Assembly (NCBI RefSeq): GCF_047344985.1
Contig: NZ_CP178861.1
Location: 2,356,001 to 2,420,000, forward strand
DNA length: 64,000 nucleotides
Reading direction: 5' to 3'
From: Bdellovibrio sp047344985
GTDB taxonomy: Bacteria > Bdellovibrionota > Bdellovibrionia > Bdellovibrionales > Bdellovibrionaceae
Shown piece after piece: positions 52,424 to 60,523 of this stretch. Position 1 is the first letter of the stretch, and every line of letters begins with the position of its first letter. The notes under the pieces were generated by a model that was given only the letters and a program-made list of their open reading frames with translations, did not search any database and was not told the DNA's origin. The translations under genes were made by a program, and so were the position numbers.

Positions 52424-55024
52424 TTATTTCAAAACAGGCTTTAAAAATTTACCAGTTTCACTGCCTGAAACTTTAGCAACCTGCTCAGGAGTTCCTGTGG
52501 CGACGATATAGCCTCCGCCTTTTCCTCCATCGGGTCCTAGATCAATCACATGGTCTGCCGATTTAACAACTTCCATATTGTGTTCGATCACTAGCACCGT
52601 GTTACCCTGATCTGCGAGCTCTTGAATAAGTTCTACAAGCTTGCGAACGTCATCAAAATGCAGACCCGTGGTTGGCTCATCGAGAATGTATAAAGTTTTT
52701 CCGGTGCCGCGACGAGAAAGCTCTTTAGAAAGCTTCACGCGTTGCGCTTCACCCCCGGATAAGGTTGTCGAACTTTGCCCTAGGGTCATGTAATCCAAGC
52801 CCACGCGGTGCAAAGTTTCAAGCTTGCGATAAATCTGGCTATGGTTTTTGAAAAACTCCAAGGCTTCACTGACGCTCATTTCAAGAACATCCGCGATGGA
52901 TTTGCTTTTGTATTTAATATTCAACGTTTCACGATTGTATCTGCGCCCCTGGCAGGTATCACAGGTCACAAAGACATCACTAAGGAAGTGCATCTCAACA
53001 CGGATTTGTCCATGCCCCATACACGTTTCGCAACGACCACCTTTGACGTTAAAACTAAAGCGGCCTGGTTCATAGCCACGAAGTTTTGAATCCGGAAGAT
53101 TCGCAAAAAGATCGCGAATCATTGGGAAAAGCCCCACGTATGTCGCTGGCGTAGATCGCGGTGTTCTGCCAATCGGTCTTTGATTGATGTCGATGACTTT
53201 ATCGATCTTATCAAGACCTTCAATTTTTTTATAGGGTGACGGCTGTGCCGACGCTTTATAAAAATGCTGCGCTAAAATTTTATAAAGAGTATCGATGATC
53301 AGCGTACTTTTTCCTGAACCTGAAACACCGGTCACTGCCGTGAACGTGCCCAGTGGAATTTGCATATCCACATTGTGCAGATTGTTTCCGCTAGCTCCTG
53401 TCAGTTTTAAAAACTGACCATTGCCTTTGCGGCGTTCTGCTGGAACAGGAATGCGCATCTCACCTTTAAGATATTTTCCTGTCAGTGATTTTGGATTGTT
53501 CTCAAGTTCTTCCGGAGTTCCTTGAGCCATCATCTCGCCGCCTAAAACACCGGCACGAGGACCCAAGTCCACAACAAAATCCGCATAGCGAATCGTGTCT
53601 TCATCATGCTCAACCAGAAGAATCGTATTTCCACGATCTTTAAGCTCACCGATAATATTTAACAAACGATGATGGTCGCGCGGATGAAGACCAATACTCG
53701 GTTCGTCCATCACGTAAAGAACTCCGATCAACGAAGAACCGACTTGTGTTGCCAAACGAATGCGCTGAGCTTCACCGCCAGACAAAGTTCTTGAGGGACG
53801 ACTTAAAGACAAATATCCCGTTCCCACACGAATCAAGTAATCCAAGCGTGCGACGATTTGTTTTACGATTTTTTCAGCAATCAATTGGTCTTTGGATTTC
53901 CACTTGAGTTTTGAAATCCAATCACGCAACTCAACGGCACCGAGGTCCGCAAGCTCCGCGATCGTCTTTTCACCCAAACGAATGTTGAGCGCTTCCGGTC
54001 TTAGACGTGAACCATGACAATCAGGGCACGCCGATAAAACCATTTCTTCATCTTCTTCGTCATCTTCATCTGAAGTTTTTTTGCCTTTGTATTTATAGAC
54101 GACTTTATCTAATTTTTTGCAGCCGACTTCCGAGTCTGAAAATTGTTCTTCTTCAACAAGATCAATGGTTCCCAAACCATTGCACGTCGGGCAGGCTCCA
54201 CGCGGGTTATTGAAACTAAACATACGCGGTTCAATTTCAGGAAAGCTGTATCCGCACTCAGGACACGCCGAATGAAGTGAATAGGAAACACGTTCTCCGT
54301 CCAGAGTTTCAATAATAACTCGGCCGTTCGCCATCGAAAGCGCGGTGTTGATACTCTCTGAGAGACGAAGCTTCATAGAGTCTTTAAGAATCAACTGATC
54401 GACAACAAGATCGATATCGTGGGTTTTCGTTTTTGCAAGCTTCGTCGCTTTATCAAGATCAATCATCTTGCCGTCGACTTTGGCTTTCACGAAACCTTTT
54501 TTAGCCCAGCGCTGGAACTCCGCTAGGAACTCCCCTTTTTTTCCTGAAGCCATAGGAGCCAGAACATAGAACTTCGTGCCCATGCTCTTCTTCATGACGT
54601 CTTCAATGATCTGTTGCGGAGTTTGGCTGGTCACGGGAATGTGATGAATCGGACACTCCGGAATTCCCAGTTTTGCAAATAACAGACGAAGATAATCGTA
54701 GATCTCTGTCACCGTTCCTACTGTGGAACGAGGATTTGTGCTCACCGATTTTTGATCGATTGCAATCGCCGGAGAAAGTCCCGAGATGGAATCCACTTCC
54801 GGTTTTTTTAATTGCTCGAGGAAATTTCGCGCATACGCTGAAAGACTTTCCACGTAACGACGTTGGCCTTCTGCATAGACGGTGTCAAAAGCGAGTGACG
54901 ATTTCCCACTGCCGCTCAAACCCGTGAACACCGTGATTTTATTCCGAGGAATAACCACGCTGACATTTTTCAGATTATGCTCTTTTGCGCCTTTTACTAT
55001 GATTCCATCTTCAGCTTGTGACAT
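52424..55024 (-). CDS. uvrA: UvrABC excinuclease subunit A, short insertion domain
   Basis: 866 residues, about 70 fewer than most UvrA proteins. It finds DNA damage with UvrB in nucleotide excision repair. Both ATPase modules are complete: Walker A TGLSGSGKSSLAF and TGVSGSGKSTLII, signatures LSGGEAQRIRLAT and LSGGEAQRVKLSK, Walker B regions VLYVMDEPSIGLHP and LYILDEPTTGLHFDD. The zinc cysteines are kept (ACPECGYS with ACPTCNG; CETCMGHG with CDTCQGR). The shortfall is in the damage-facing insertion region between the first zinc module and the next CxxC; here only a short stretch with an acidic TSDEDDEEDEE run remains. The UvrB-binding part is present. Confidence 0.9.
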   Translation of the reverse strand: MSQAEDGIIVKGAKEHNLKNVSVVIPRNKITVFTGLSGSGKSSLAFDTVYAEGQRRYVESLSAYARNFLEQLKKPEVDSISGLSPAIAIDQKSVSTNPRSTVGTVTEIYDYLRLLFAKLGIPECPIHHIPVTSQTPQQIIEDVMKKSMGTKFYVLAPMASGKKGEFLAEFQRWAKKGFVKAKVDGKMIDLDKATKLAKTKTHDIDLVVDQLILKDSMKLRLSESINTALSMANGRVIIETLDGERVSYSLHSACPECGYSFPEIEPRMFSFNNPRGACPTCNGLGTIDLVEEEQFSDSEVGCKKLDKVVYKYKGKKTSDEDDEEDEEMVLSACPDCHGSRLRPEALNIRLGEKTIAELADLGAVELRDWISKLKWKSKDQLIAEKIVKQIVARLDYLIRVGTGYLSLSRPSRTLSGGEAQRIRLATQVGSSLIGVLYVMDEPSIGLHPRDHHRLLNIIGELKDRGNTILLVEHDEDTIRYADFVVDLGPRAGVLGGEMMAQGTPEELENNPKSLTGKYLKGEMRIPVPAERRKGNGQFLKLTGASGNNLHNVDMQIPLGTFTAVTGVSGSGKSTLIIDTLYKILAQHFYKASAQPSPYKKIEGLDKIDKVIDINQRPIGRTPRSTPATYVGLFPMIRDLFANLPDSKLRGYEPGRFSFNVKGGRCETCMGHGQIRVEMHFLSDVFVTCDTCQGRRYNRETLNIKYKSKSIADVLEMSVSEALEFFKNHSQIYRKLETLHRVGLDYMTLGQSSTTLSGGEAQRVKLSKELSRRGTGKTLYILDEPTTGLHFDDVRKLVELIQELADQGNTVLVIEHNMEVVKSADHVIDLGPDGGKGGGYIVATGTPEQVAKVSGSETGKFLKPVLK

Positions 55025-55084
55025 AAGCCCGTATTGTAGAATGGAAATCGCGGAATAGACAATACAGGTCTAGAAATTAGGAAG

Positions 55085-55107
55085 GAGGGTCAAAGATTTC
55101 GACCCTC
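55085..55107 (-). terminator. Weak hairpin after fur-like gene
   Basis: GAGGGTC and GACCCTC (7-bp arms, 9-base loop) lie just past the minus-strand stop at 55112. The following tract is C/T-rich but not a clean T run, so termination strength is uncertain. Confidence 0.4.
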
Positions 55108-55111
55108 AGAT

Positions 55112-55603
55112 TTATTTTGCCTGGCAGGCTGTGCAAACGCCGTACAGCTCTAGGATATGATGTGTTAGTTTAAATCCGAATTGATTCGCAACTTTTTCTT
55201 GAAGACTTTCAATCGCTCTGTTTTCGAATTCGCAGATTTTTCCGCACTTCACACATGTCAAATGGTCATGGTGACCCTTTGGAGTCAGCTCGTAACGAGC
55301 AGGAAGTCCGCCCATACGAACTTCCGTCACAAATGTGCCTTCAGTCAGAGTGCGCAAGAAACGATAAACAGTCGCAAATCCAATCTCAGGATGAATCTTG
55401 TTGAGCTTTTCATAAAGCTCTTGCGCTGTGACGTGACGACGGCCCTCATGAAGAGCCTTTAAGATCGCCATACGTTGAGTCGTGACTTTCAAATTGAGCG
55501 CACGGATAATACGTTTAAGCTCTGATTCGTCAAAATCATCATGATGAACAACAATGTCTTCATCGTGCTGTCTTGGCAGAAATGGAACTGTGTCTTTACC
55601 CAT
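55112..55603 (-). CDS. fur: Fur-family metal-dependent regulator
   Basis: 163 residues from the ATG at 55603, which has GAGG 8 bases upstream; a GTG at 55609 is the alternative. A Fur winged-helix (TTQRMAILKALHEGRRHVTAQELY, ATVYRFLRTL) is followed by a dimerisation domain with CVKCGKICEF (CxxC) and a late VCTAC pair, plus a His-rich GHHDHLTC metal site. An N-terminal run HDEDIVVHHDDFDE adds extra acidic and His residues. The family senses Fe, Zn or Mn. A Fur-box-like sequence 48-66 bases upstream suggests autoregulation. Its neighbour folE2 leaves open a zinc (Zur) role. Confidence 0.85.
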   Translation of the reverse strand: MGKDTVPFLPRQHDEDIVVHHDDFDESELKRIIRALNLKVTTQRMAILKALHEGRRHVTAQELYEKLNKIHPEIGFATVYRFLRTLTEGTFVTEVRMGGLPARYELTPKGHHDHLTCVKCGKICEFENRAIESLQEKVANQFGFKLTHHILELYGVCTACQAK

Positions 55604-55650
55604 GGTCACCTCGAGGGTCAGTTATAGGGGATCCGCTTTGGGAAGTCCAA

Positions 55651-55669
55651 ATAATTAAGAATCATTATC
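55651..55669. promoter_or_regulatory. Fur-box-like operator before fur
   Basis: Compared with the 19-base consensus GATAATGATAATCATTATC, these 19 bases match at 13 positions; the right half AATCATTATC is exact. The site lies 48-66 bases before the ATG at 55603, in the promoter region. Autoregulation is inferred. Confidence 0.5.
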
Positions 55670-55720
55670 AATTGATTATTAAGTAGCATGCGAGTTCAGG
55701 GAGCTTAGCCCCCTAAACCA

Positions 55721-56632
55721 TTAAAAACTGCGAAGTTTTTTACCTTTGGAAATATGAGAAACGGCATTGTGAGGATGCAGACTTTCGACATGGCTGAACT
55801 CGGCAACGTAATCCAAAATATCCGCCTTCGCGTCCAAAGCTTCTTTCACACGGCGAGCGGCGTCTTCACAGAACATGAGATTCTGTCCGTTACGAAGAGC
55901 AAACTCCTGCTCGTCTTCTCTTTTCACCGCGCCTTGAACTGCCGTCTGCAAAGCTTCTTCCACGATATCAATCAAATCCGCATAATTGTAATTCGGACCG
56001 ACTTCCGCTTTCACGCGAGCAAAACTTCTTTGCGCATGTGGAGTCGCGACGATTCCTTGCGGAGTTCCAAGCCATGAATGAACCACATCAAAATCCAAAG
56101 ACTGATCTTGGAATTGTTGTTTGAAACCATCTTGGATCAACTGACGAGAAAGAGCCGCCGAAGCCGGGCACGTGCTTGAGTAAGTCACAACCACTTCAAC
56201 AAAGTAGTTCTTTGCTCCTTCTTGATTAAACGAAGAAAGCACAACCGGATAAGAGCGCCACGCTTGGTTTGTACTCTTCAAGGCCTTGCGCACCAAGGGA
56301 GCTTCAAACTGCACTTGCACAAGAGCTTGAGTGGAAAGATCTTCGTGAGTTTTTAAAAACTCATCTGTTGCTTTTCCCAAAAGTCCCAACGTCATTTCGT
56401 TCTTAGTCAGGATGTCTTGCGTGATTAGATACAGACGCGACATGTGAATGCCGCGCGAAGGTTTTTTATCAAGGCTGACTTTCGCGTCTGCGCGCGCCGG
56501 GATACGATAAACACCGTCAGCTTGTTTGAGTAATAAAGGTAATTCGATGGAACCCATTCCCACCCAATCAATAGGCGCATATTTTTCTAAATGAGTTTCT
56601 TTAGCTACGTCAGGAAGATTCGTTTTCGTCAT
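55721..56632 (-). CDS. folE2: GTP cyclohydrolase FolE2-type (COG1469)
   Basis: 303 residues from the ATG at 56632; a TTG at 56647 adds 5 residues. It makes 7,8-dihydroneopterin triphosphate from GTP, the first step of folate (and queuosine) synthesis. Family signs are RGIHMSRLYLI near residue 65, VVTYSSTCPASAALSRQ near residue 150 and HPHNAVSH near the C-terminus. The type 2 enzyme does not need zinc, unlike FolE. It lies upstream of fur on the same strand; such a pairing often reflects zinc control, but it is not shown here. Confidence 0.85.
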   Translation of the reverse strand: MTKTNLPDVAKETHLEKYAPIDWVGMGSIELPLLLKQADGVYRIPARADAKVSLDKKPSRGIHMSRLYLITQDILTKNEMTLGLLGKATDEFLKTHEDLSTQALVQVQFEAPLVRKALKSTNQAWRSYPVVLSSFNQEGAKNYFVEVVVTYSSTCPASAALSRQLIQDGFKQQFQDQSLDFDVVHSWLGTPQGIVATPHAQRSFARVKAEVGPNYNYADLIDIVEEALQTAVQGAVKREDEQEFALRNGQNLMFCEDAARRVKEALDAKADILDYVAEFSHVESLHPHNAVSHISKGKKLRSF

Positions 56633-56734
56633 AAGAGGTCTGTCCAATTCGAGGATGTTCTACCTCAAATTTGCTTGCTTGGCTCTTAAATTATAGTTTT
56701 TACAGCCATAATGCACTATAATGCGGTTTGCGCC

Positions 56735-56772
56735 GCAGGATGTGGAGCGAGCTCGGCTCGCGGAACTGGACT
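56735..56772 (+). promoter_or_regulatory. Leader motif and hairpin before maf gene
   Basis: GCAGGATGTG (56735-56744) and AACTGGACT (56764-56772) flank a stem GCGAGC/GCTCGC (3-base loop) in the leader of maf. The same two words occur, 1 base apart, in the hairpin before the waaF-like gene (1236-1255). Role unknown. Confidence 0.45.
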
Positions 56773-56780
56773 TAAAAAAA

Positions 56781-57350
56781 ATGATGCAAAAACAACTGAT
56801 CCTCGCAAGTACTTCGAAATACCGCCAAGAGCTGCTTTCTCGATTGGCTTACAGCTTCACGGCCCAAGCCCCTTTGATCGATGAAGAAAAAGAGAAAGAT
56901 CCGAGCCTTTCTCCAAGAGCTTTGGCAGAAAAATTGGCGGAGCTTAAAGCGGCCAGCCTTAAGGGCGCGGACCGCGTCGTGATCGGTGGCGATCAGCTTG
57001 TGGCATTTGAAGGACGCATTTTAGGAAAATCTCATACCGCCGAAAAAGCGGTCGAACAGTTGATGGCCATGCAGGGAAAAGTTCATGAACTGATCACCGC
57101 GATCTGCATTTTTGATGGCGATAAAAAGATTCCTTATACCGACATCACACGCATGCACATGAAAAAGCTTTCCCGTGAGCAAGCGGAACGCTACGTGAAG
57201 TTGGACATGCCGACGGATTGCGCTGGAAGTTATAAAATTGAAAAACACGGCATTATGCTTTTTGATAAAATTGAAAGCCAAGATTTCACCGCGATTCAAG
57301 GTTTACCCTTGATTGAACTCAGTAAAATATTAGAGAATGTGGGACTATGA
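56781..57350 (+). CDS. maf: Maf family nucleotide pyrophosphatase
   Basis: 189 residues from the ATG at 56781 (ATGATG; 56784 is also possible). It opens MMQKQLILASTSKYRQELLS, the ASxSxxRxxLL block of Maf proteins, and has VVIGGDQLVAFEGRILGKSH (GDQ) and MPTDCAGSYKIEKHGI. Members hydrolyse non-standard or modified nucleotides such as m7GTP, dTTP or UTP; the GDQLV form resembles the YceF m7GTP type more than the dTTP/UTP type, but it is uncertain. It overlaps cdd by 4 bases. Confidence 0.88.
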   Translation: MMQKQLILASTSKYRQELLSRLAYSFTAQAPLIDEEKEKDPSLSPRALAEKLAELKAASLKGADRVVIGGDQLVAFEGRILGKSHTAEKAVEQLMAMQGKVHELITAICIFDGDKKIPYTDITRMHMKKLSREQAERYVKLDMPTDCAGSYKIEKHGIMLFDKIESQDFTAIQGLPLIELSKILENVGL

Positions 57351-57751
57351 CAGAAACACAAAAAAAACTTTTCGATGCCGCTAGCGACGCTCAAAAAAGA
57401 GCTCACGCTCCCTACTCTAACGCTTTGATCGGCGCCGCGGTCCTGATGAGTGATGGACGTATTTTCTCTGGATGCAATGTTGAAAATGCCTCTTTTGGCG
57501 GAACGGTTTGCGCCGAACGTGTGGCGATTTTTAAAGCCGTGAGCGAAGGCGCTCCAAAACAAATCAAGGAAGTTTTGGTTGTTAGCGACGCTGAAAAGCC
57601 TTGGCCTCCGTGCGGATTTTGCCGCCAGGTGATTGCCGAGTTTGCCAACGAACAAACAGTGATCCACACGGCCAACCTTCAAGGCAAAATGAAAAGCTTC
57701 CAGTTCCCAGAGATTTTCCCCGAAGCTTTCACACCAAAACATTTAGACTAA
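57347..57751 (+). CDS. cdd: Cytidine deaminase
   Basis: 134 residues. It turns cytidine and deoxycytidine to uridine forms in pyrimidine salvage. The zinc site is typical of the small, tetrameric form: TVCAERVAIF (CAE, with catalytic Glu) near residue 54 and WPPCGFCRQVI (PCxxC) near residue 87, with the substrate block GCNVENASFG between. It is co-translated with maf (ATGA overlap), a sensible pairing of nucleotide clean-up steps. A terminator follows the stop. Confidence 0.93.
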   Translation: MTETQKKLFDAASDAQKRAHAPYSNALIGAAVLMSDGRIFSGCNVENASFGGTVCAERVAIFKAVSEGAPKQIKEVLVVSDAEKPWPPCGFCRQVIAEFANEQTVIHTANLQGKMKSFQFPEIFPEAFTPKHLD

Positions 57752-57756
57752 GAGGG

Positions 57757-57779
57757 AAAAAGGTACCTGGTACCTTTTT
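57757..57779. terminator. Bidirectional terminator after cdd
   Basis: AAAAAGGTACC (57757-57767) and GGTACCTTTTT (57769-57779) form a near-perfect stem, with T runs on both strands. It separates the convergent cdd and EEP-fold genes. Confidence 0.7.
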
Positions 57780-57781
57780 CT

Positions 57782-58858
57782 TTATCGGAATTTTTCGAAG
57801 TAAGAATTGAAATTGCCCGTGCGATTTTTAAGCTGACCAGAAAGCTGCTGCACGAGAGTGATATAAGGTTTAAATTCTTCACCTTTTTCTTCTTTTAAGA
57901 TGTACTCCGCGACCGCCAACATTTCAATCGTGTCTGTGCGACGGGCTTCCAAAGCTTTTTCCGTGATTTGCGATGTTTCAGGTTCTACGGAAAGCTCGAC
58001 ACGCACACCATAGTGATCCGACCAAGGCTCGCGAGGACTTCCGCGCATGTTGACTTGACCTTCTGTTGCTTTCAAAGTCGTTCCCGACTCACCTACATTC
58101 GAGAAAAAGATATAGTCAAACGTATGATCTGAAAGCATCCAACCTAAAGGGTTCCCGAAGCAATACGTGCAATAGCCTTTGGGATATTGCCCTAAATACT
58201 CTTCCATCGAGTCATGTGCCCCTAATGTCTTCATTAAGAACTTTCTTTCCACGCTGTCGATATCGGAATTAAAATCTCCGGAGAATACAAGCTTCAACTG
58301 TTGATGCTTCAAACGCCATTGCAGGATGTCCAAAATCTGTGTGATCCGCACGGCTTTGGAGGTCGGATGCAAATGGGTATTCATGAAAAAGAAATCTTCA
58401 TCGATACCAAAAAAATTGGATCTCACGATATGATAAGCTTTTTTAACGTTAAAAGCAGAGCGAACCGAATCGAGAACTCCGCCTTCATTATTGACGTTAA
58501 AGTCCACGGTTTGGCGGCCTTTGATATCGCCCATAAAAAAGGACATCAGACCAATCTTTTCATCTTTATTAGGAGCACTGATGTTGTATTGGTGTTTTAG
58601 ACTTTTTTCGAATTGAACAATGTGGGAGTCATTCCAAACTTCTTGCAAATGCACGACATCGCACTTGGGAATTCCTTGTAAGAAACCTGCGATACGCTCG
58701 GTACGGCCTTCAATATTTTTTGCGTAAATCGGTCCGTAAGCATTGAAGTTCTGAACACAAAAACGCGGTGGACGAGGGTCCGCCTGCCAGTATTGTTCAG
58801 CCTTCGCATGTGTTGAAAACAACAACGTTCCAAGTACTAAAAGCTTTGAAATACCCAT
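57782..58858 (-). CDS. Secreted EEP-fold phosphodiesterase (DNase I or sphingomyelinase-like)
   Basis: 358 residues with a signal peptide (MGISKLLVLGTLLFSTHAKA-E). The endonuclease/exonuclease/phosphatase signature is complete: FCVQNFNAYGP (Asn), VVHLQEVWN (Glu), FMNTHLHP (His), FSGDFNSDID (Asp/Asn) and PWSDHYGVRVEL (Asp/His). The WSDHYG end and the HLHPTSKA region resemble neutral sphingomyelinase-like and nuclease members; the substrate cannot be told. Export suggests attack on prey or on outside substrates, but this is inference. Confidence 0.85.
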   Translation of the reverse strand: MGISKLLVLGTLLFSTHAKAEQYWQADPRPPRFCVQNFNAYGPIYAKNIEGRTERIAGFLQGIPKCDVVHLQEVWNDSHIVQFEKSLKHQYNISAPNKDEKIGLMSFFMGDIKGRQTVDFNVNNEGGVLDSVRSAFNVKKAYHIVRSNFFGIDEDFFFMNTHLHPTSKAVRITQILDILQWRLKHQQLKLVFSGDFNSDIDSVERKFLMKTLGAHDSMEEYLGQYPKGYCTYCFGNPLGWMLSDHTFDYIFFSNVGESGTTLKATEGQVNMRGSPREPWSDHYGVRVELSVEPETSQITEKALEARRTDTIEMLAVAEYILKEEKGEEFKPYITLVQQLSGQLKNRTGNFNSYFEKFR

Positions 58859-58971
58859 AGTCTGCCCTCACGGATTTATTCCTAAGGGTCTACATTCAAT
58901 TCCCATACAAAGCCGAGAACCCTTTCAGTTTGTTTTAAGCTGTCTAAGTTTGATACAGGGCGCTCTTTCGC

Positions 58972-59709
58972 CTACATCTTGACCCAGACATACTTACCGT
59001 TTGAGACCTCATCGCAGATCAACTGCACCAACTGATCTTGTTGGTTCTTACAAGAACCCGTGGTTCCCACTTGCACTTGCGCTGATCCCAAAAGCTTTCC
59101 TAAAAAGTTTTTAGGTCCCAGACATTTTTTATTTTCGAACTCCGCACATGTTGGATAAACAGGTTTTGTTCGTCGGGTATCGACATAAGAATAAAAATTA
59201 GCGGTAGGCCCAAAGACATCGTCCCACAAGCCAATGCTAATTCCCTGATTGCCCTTCATCGCCATATATTGGTTTTTTCGAAGCTGAGGTTTCACGTGCT
59301 TAAGAAGATAACTTTGCAAGTCCTCGCTGTCACTTGTCGCTAAGCATGCAGTGTTGTCGTACTCAATAGAAATTCCTTTGCTTTTCATTGCCGGTAAAAG
59401 AACATAATCAATATGGTTCTTGGTTTGATCACTGCTGCTCCAATGCCCTACGTATCCTAAGATCAATTTATTTCCGGCCATATGAGGAAGATTGAGAGGC
59501 GCATAGCGATCACCGATTTCACGCACATCCCAAGTGTCGCATTTGTTCTGTTTGATAAGACGGTTTAACCAGGAGTTGCAGCCCATGCGGTAATATTTCA
59601 TTTCCGCTTTAATCGTCGTGTCGATTTCACAAAGACAAGTGGTGGCACTTGCCGCGGAAGAAAGACCTAAAACGCTTGCCAATAACAGGAAAGATTTTTT
59701 CAAGAACAT
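58972..59709 (-). CDS. Exported Cys-rich protein, unknown function
   Basis: 245 residues from the ATG at 59709, which has AAGGAGC 8 bases upstream; the reading frame runs upstream to 60018, but without a signal peptide or site. A signal peptide (MFLKKSFLLLASVLGLSSAASA-T) precedes a mature part opening CLCEIDTT with several Cys (CNSW, KCDTW, ACLA, TCAEF, KCLG, SCKN, ICDE), fit for disulfides outside the cytoplasm. A GLWDDVFGP then SYVDTRRT segment is strongly patterned. No family was recognised. Confidence 0.7.
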   Translation of the reverse strand: MFLKKSFLLLASVLGLSSAASATTCLCEIDTTIKAEMKYYRMGCNSWLNRLIKQNKCDTWDVREIGDRYAPLNLPHMAGNKLILGYVGHWSSSDQTKNHIDYVLLPAMKSKGISIEYDNTACLATSDSEDLQSYLLKHVKPQLRKNQYMAMKGNQGISIGLWDDVFGPTANFYSYVDTRRTKPVYPTCAEFENKKCLGPKNFLGKLLGSAQVQVGTTGSCKNQQDQLVQLICDEVSNGKYVWVKM

Positions 59710-59887
59710 GCTGGGCTCCTTGCTTATGATGGAATCCTTAGCAAGACAAAGACCCGCGGAAAAATGTGGGGAAACGCATTTAAAGCGATTCCCACTCTGG
59801 TTTCTCAAAGCGGCCCTGTTTAGGCTTTTGCATGAGAGACAAAAGAGGACTCCTTTGTTCGCCAAGAGAAAACGGCCGCCATAGAGC

Positions 59888-60523
59888 TTAGAGAGTGAGT
59901 TTGTAGTTTTCCCCGAGATATTCGATTTCGATATTTTGAACTCGGCTACCGGAAGACAACCGGTGGCCCAGACATTTCGCAAGTTCCGCGCGAAGATCTT
60001 CGGAATCTTTATTGGCAAGAGGCTTTAAAAGTAAAAAGCCTTCGTGCTGATAATCAGCTTCACACCCCTGCACTCGTTCCCAATCAAAAGCGACACGCAC
60101 TAAATCAAAGGTCCCTTCTTTAGGAATTGATTCAATGTAGTGTTTGTATTGAAACGTCATTTCCTCTGGTGCTTGGGCAGAATTCCAAGAAAACGACCAT
60201 CCGCGCTCTTCACGGAAAGTAAGGCTTGAAAGAGTCACTCCCAGTTCCGCCGCTTTTTGCGTGAGATTAAGGCGAGTCACCGCCATGATTTCTGCAAAAG
60301 CGTGGTTGAAACTTTCTCTAGAAGATATAAAAGGATCTTTTTCTAAATCCTTTTTTAGCTTCCACAGCCACTCATCCACGAACATTAAATTCACGCTCAT
60401 CCCTGACAAAGAATCAATGTCGTGACTGAATCCTGCAGCAAGATGAAAAAGAAAGCCCCGTCGTGAAGACAGGGCTCCTTGAATTACGATTCGAATGGGA
60501 ACTTCGCGAACGAATTGCAACAT
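59888..60523 (-). CDS. Unassigned protein, possible distant PTPS/QueD-like fold
   Basis: 211 residues from the ATG at 60523, whose first base is also the last base of the upstream stop (TAATG). The segment FLFHLAAGFSHDIDSLSGM then VNLMFVDEWLWKLKK resembles by eye the FxAxH...GMVxDFxxLK run of the pterin-synthase-like (QueD/PTPS) fold, and LGVTLSSLTFREERGW the later strand and Glu. Histidine ligands are not complete, so the enzyme may be degenerate. It is coupled to a PpiD-like gene, an odd pairing. Treat the fold assignment as weak. Confidence 0.5.
   Translation of the reverse strand: MLQFVREVPIRIVIQGALSSRRGFLFHLAAGFSHDIDSLSGMSVNLMFVDEWLWKLKKDLEKDPFISSRESFNHAFAEIMAVTRLNLTQKAAELGVTLSSLTFREERGWSFSWNSAQAPEEMTFQYKHYIESIPKEGTFDLVRVAFDWERVQGCEADYQHEGFLLLKPLANKDSEDLRAELAKCLGHRLSSGSRVQNIEIEYLGENYKLTL

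Noticed and set aside
57757..57779. Perfect GGTACC palindrome that might look like a cloning scar
   Set aside because: It sits between convergent genes with T runs on both sides, so a natural bidirectional terminator explains it better.
59710..60018. Upstream extension of the Cys-rich exported protein
   Set aside because: The extension lacks a signal peptide or ribosome site, while the ATG at 59709 has both. The longer start was set aside.
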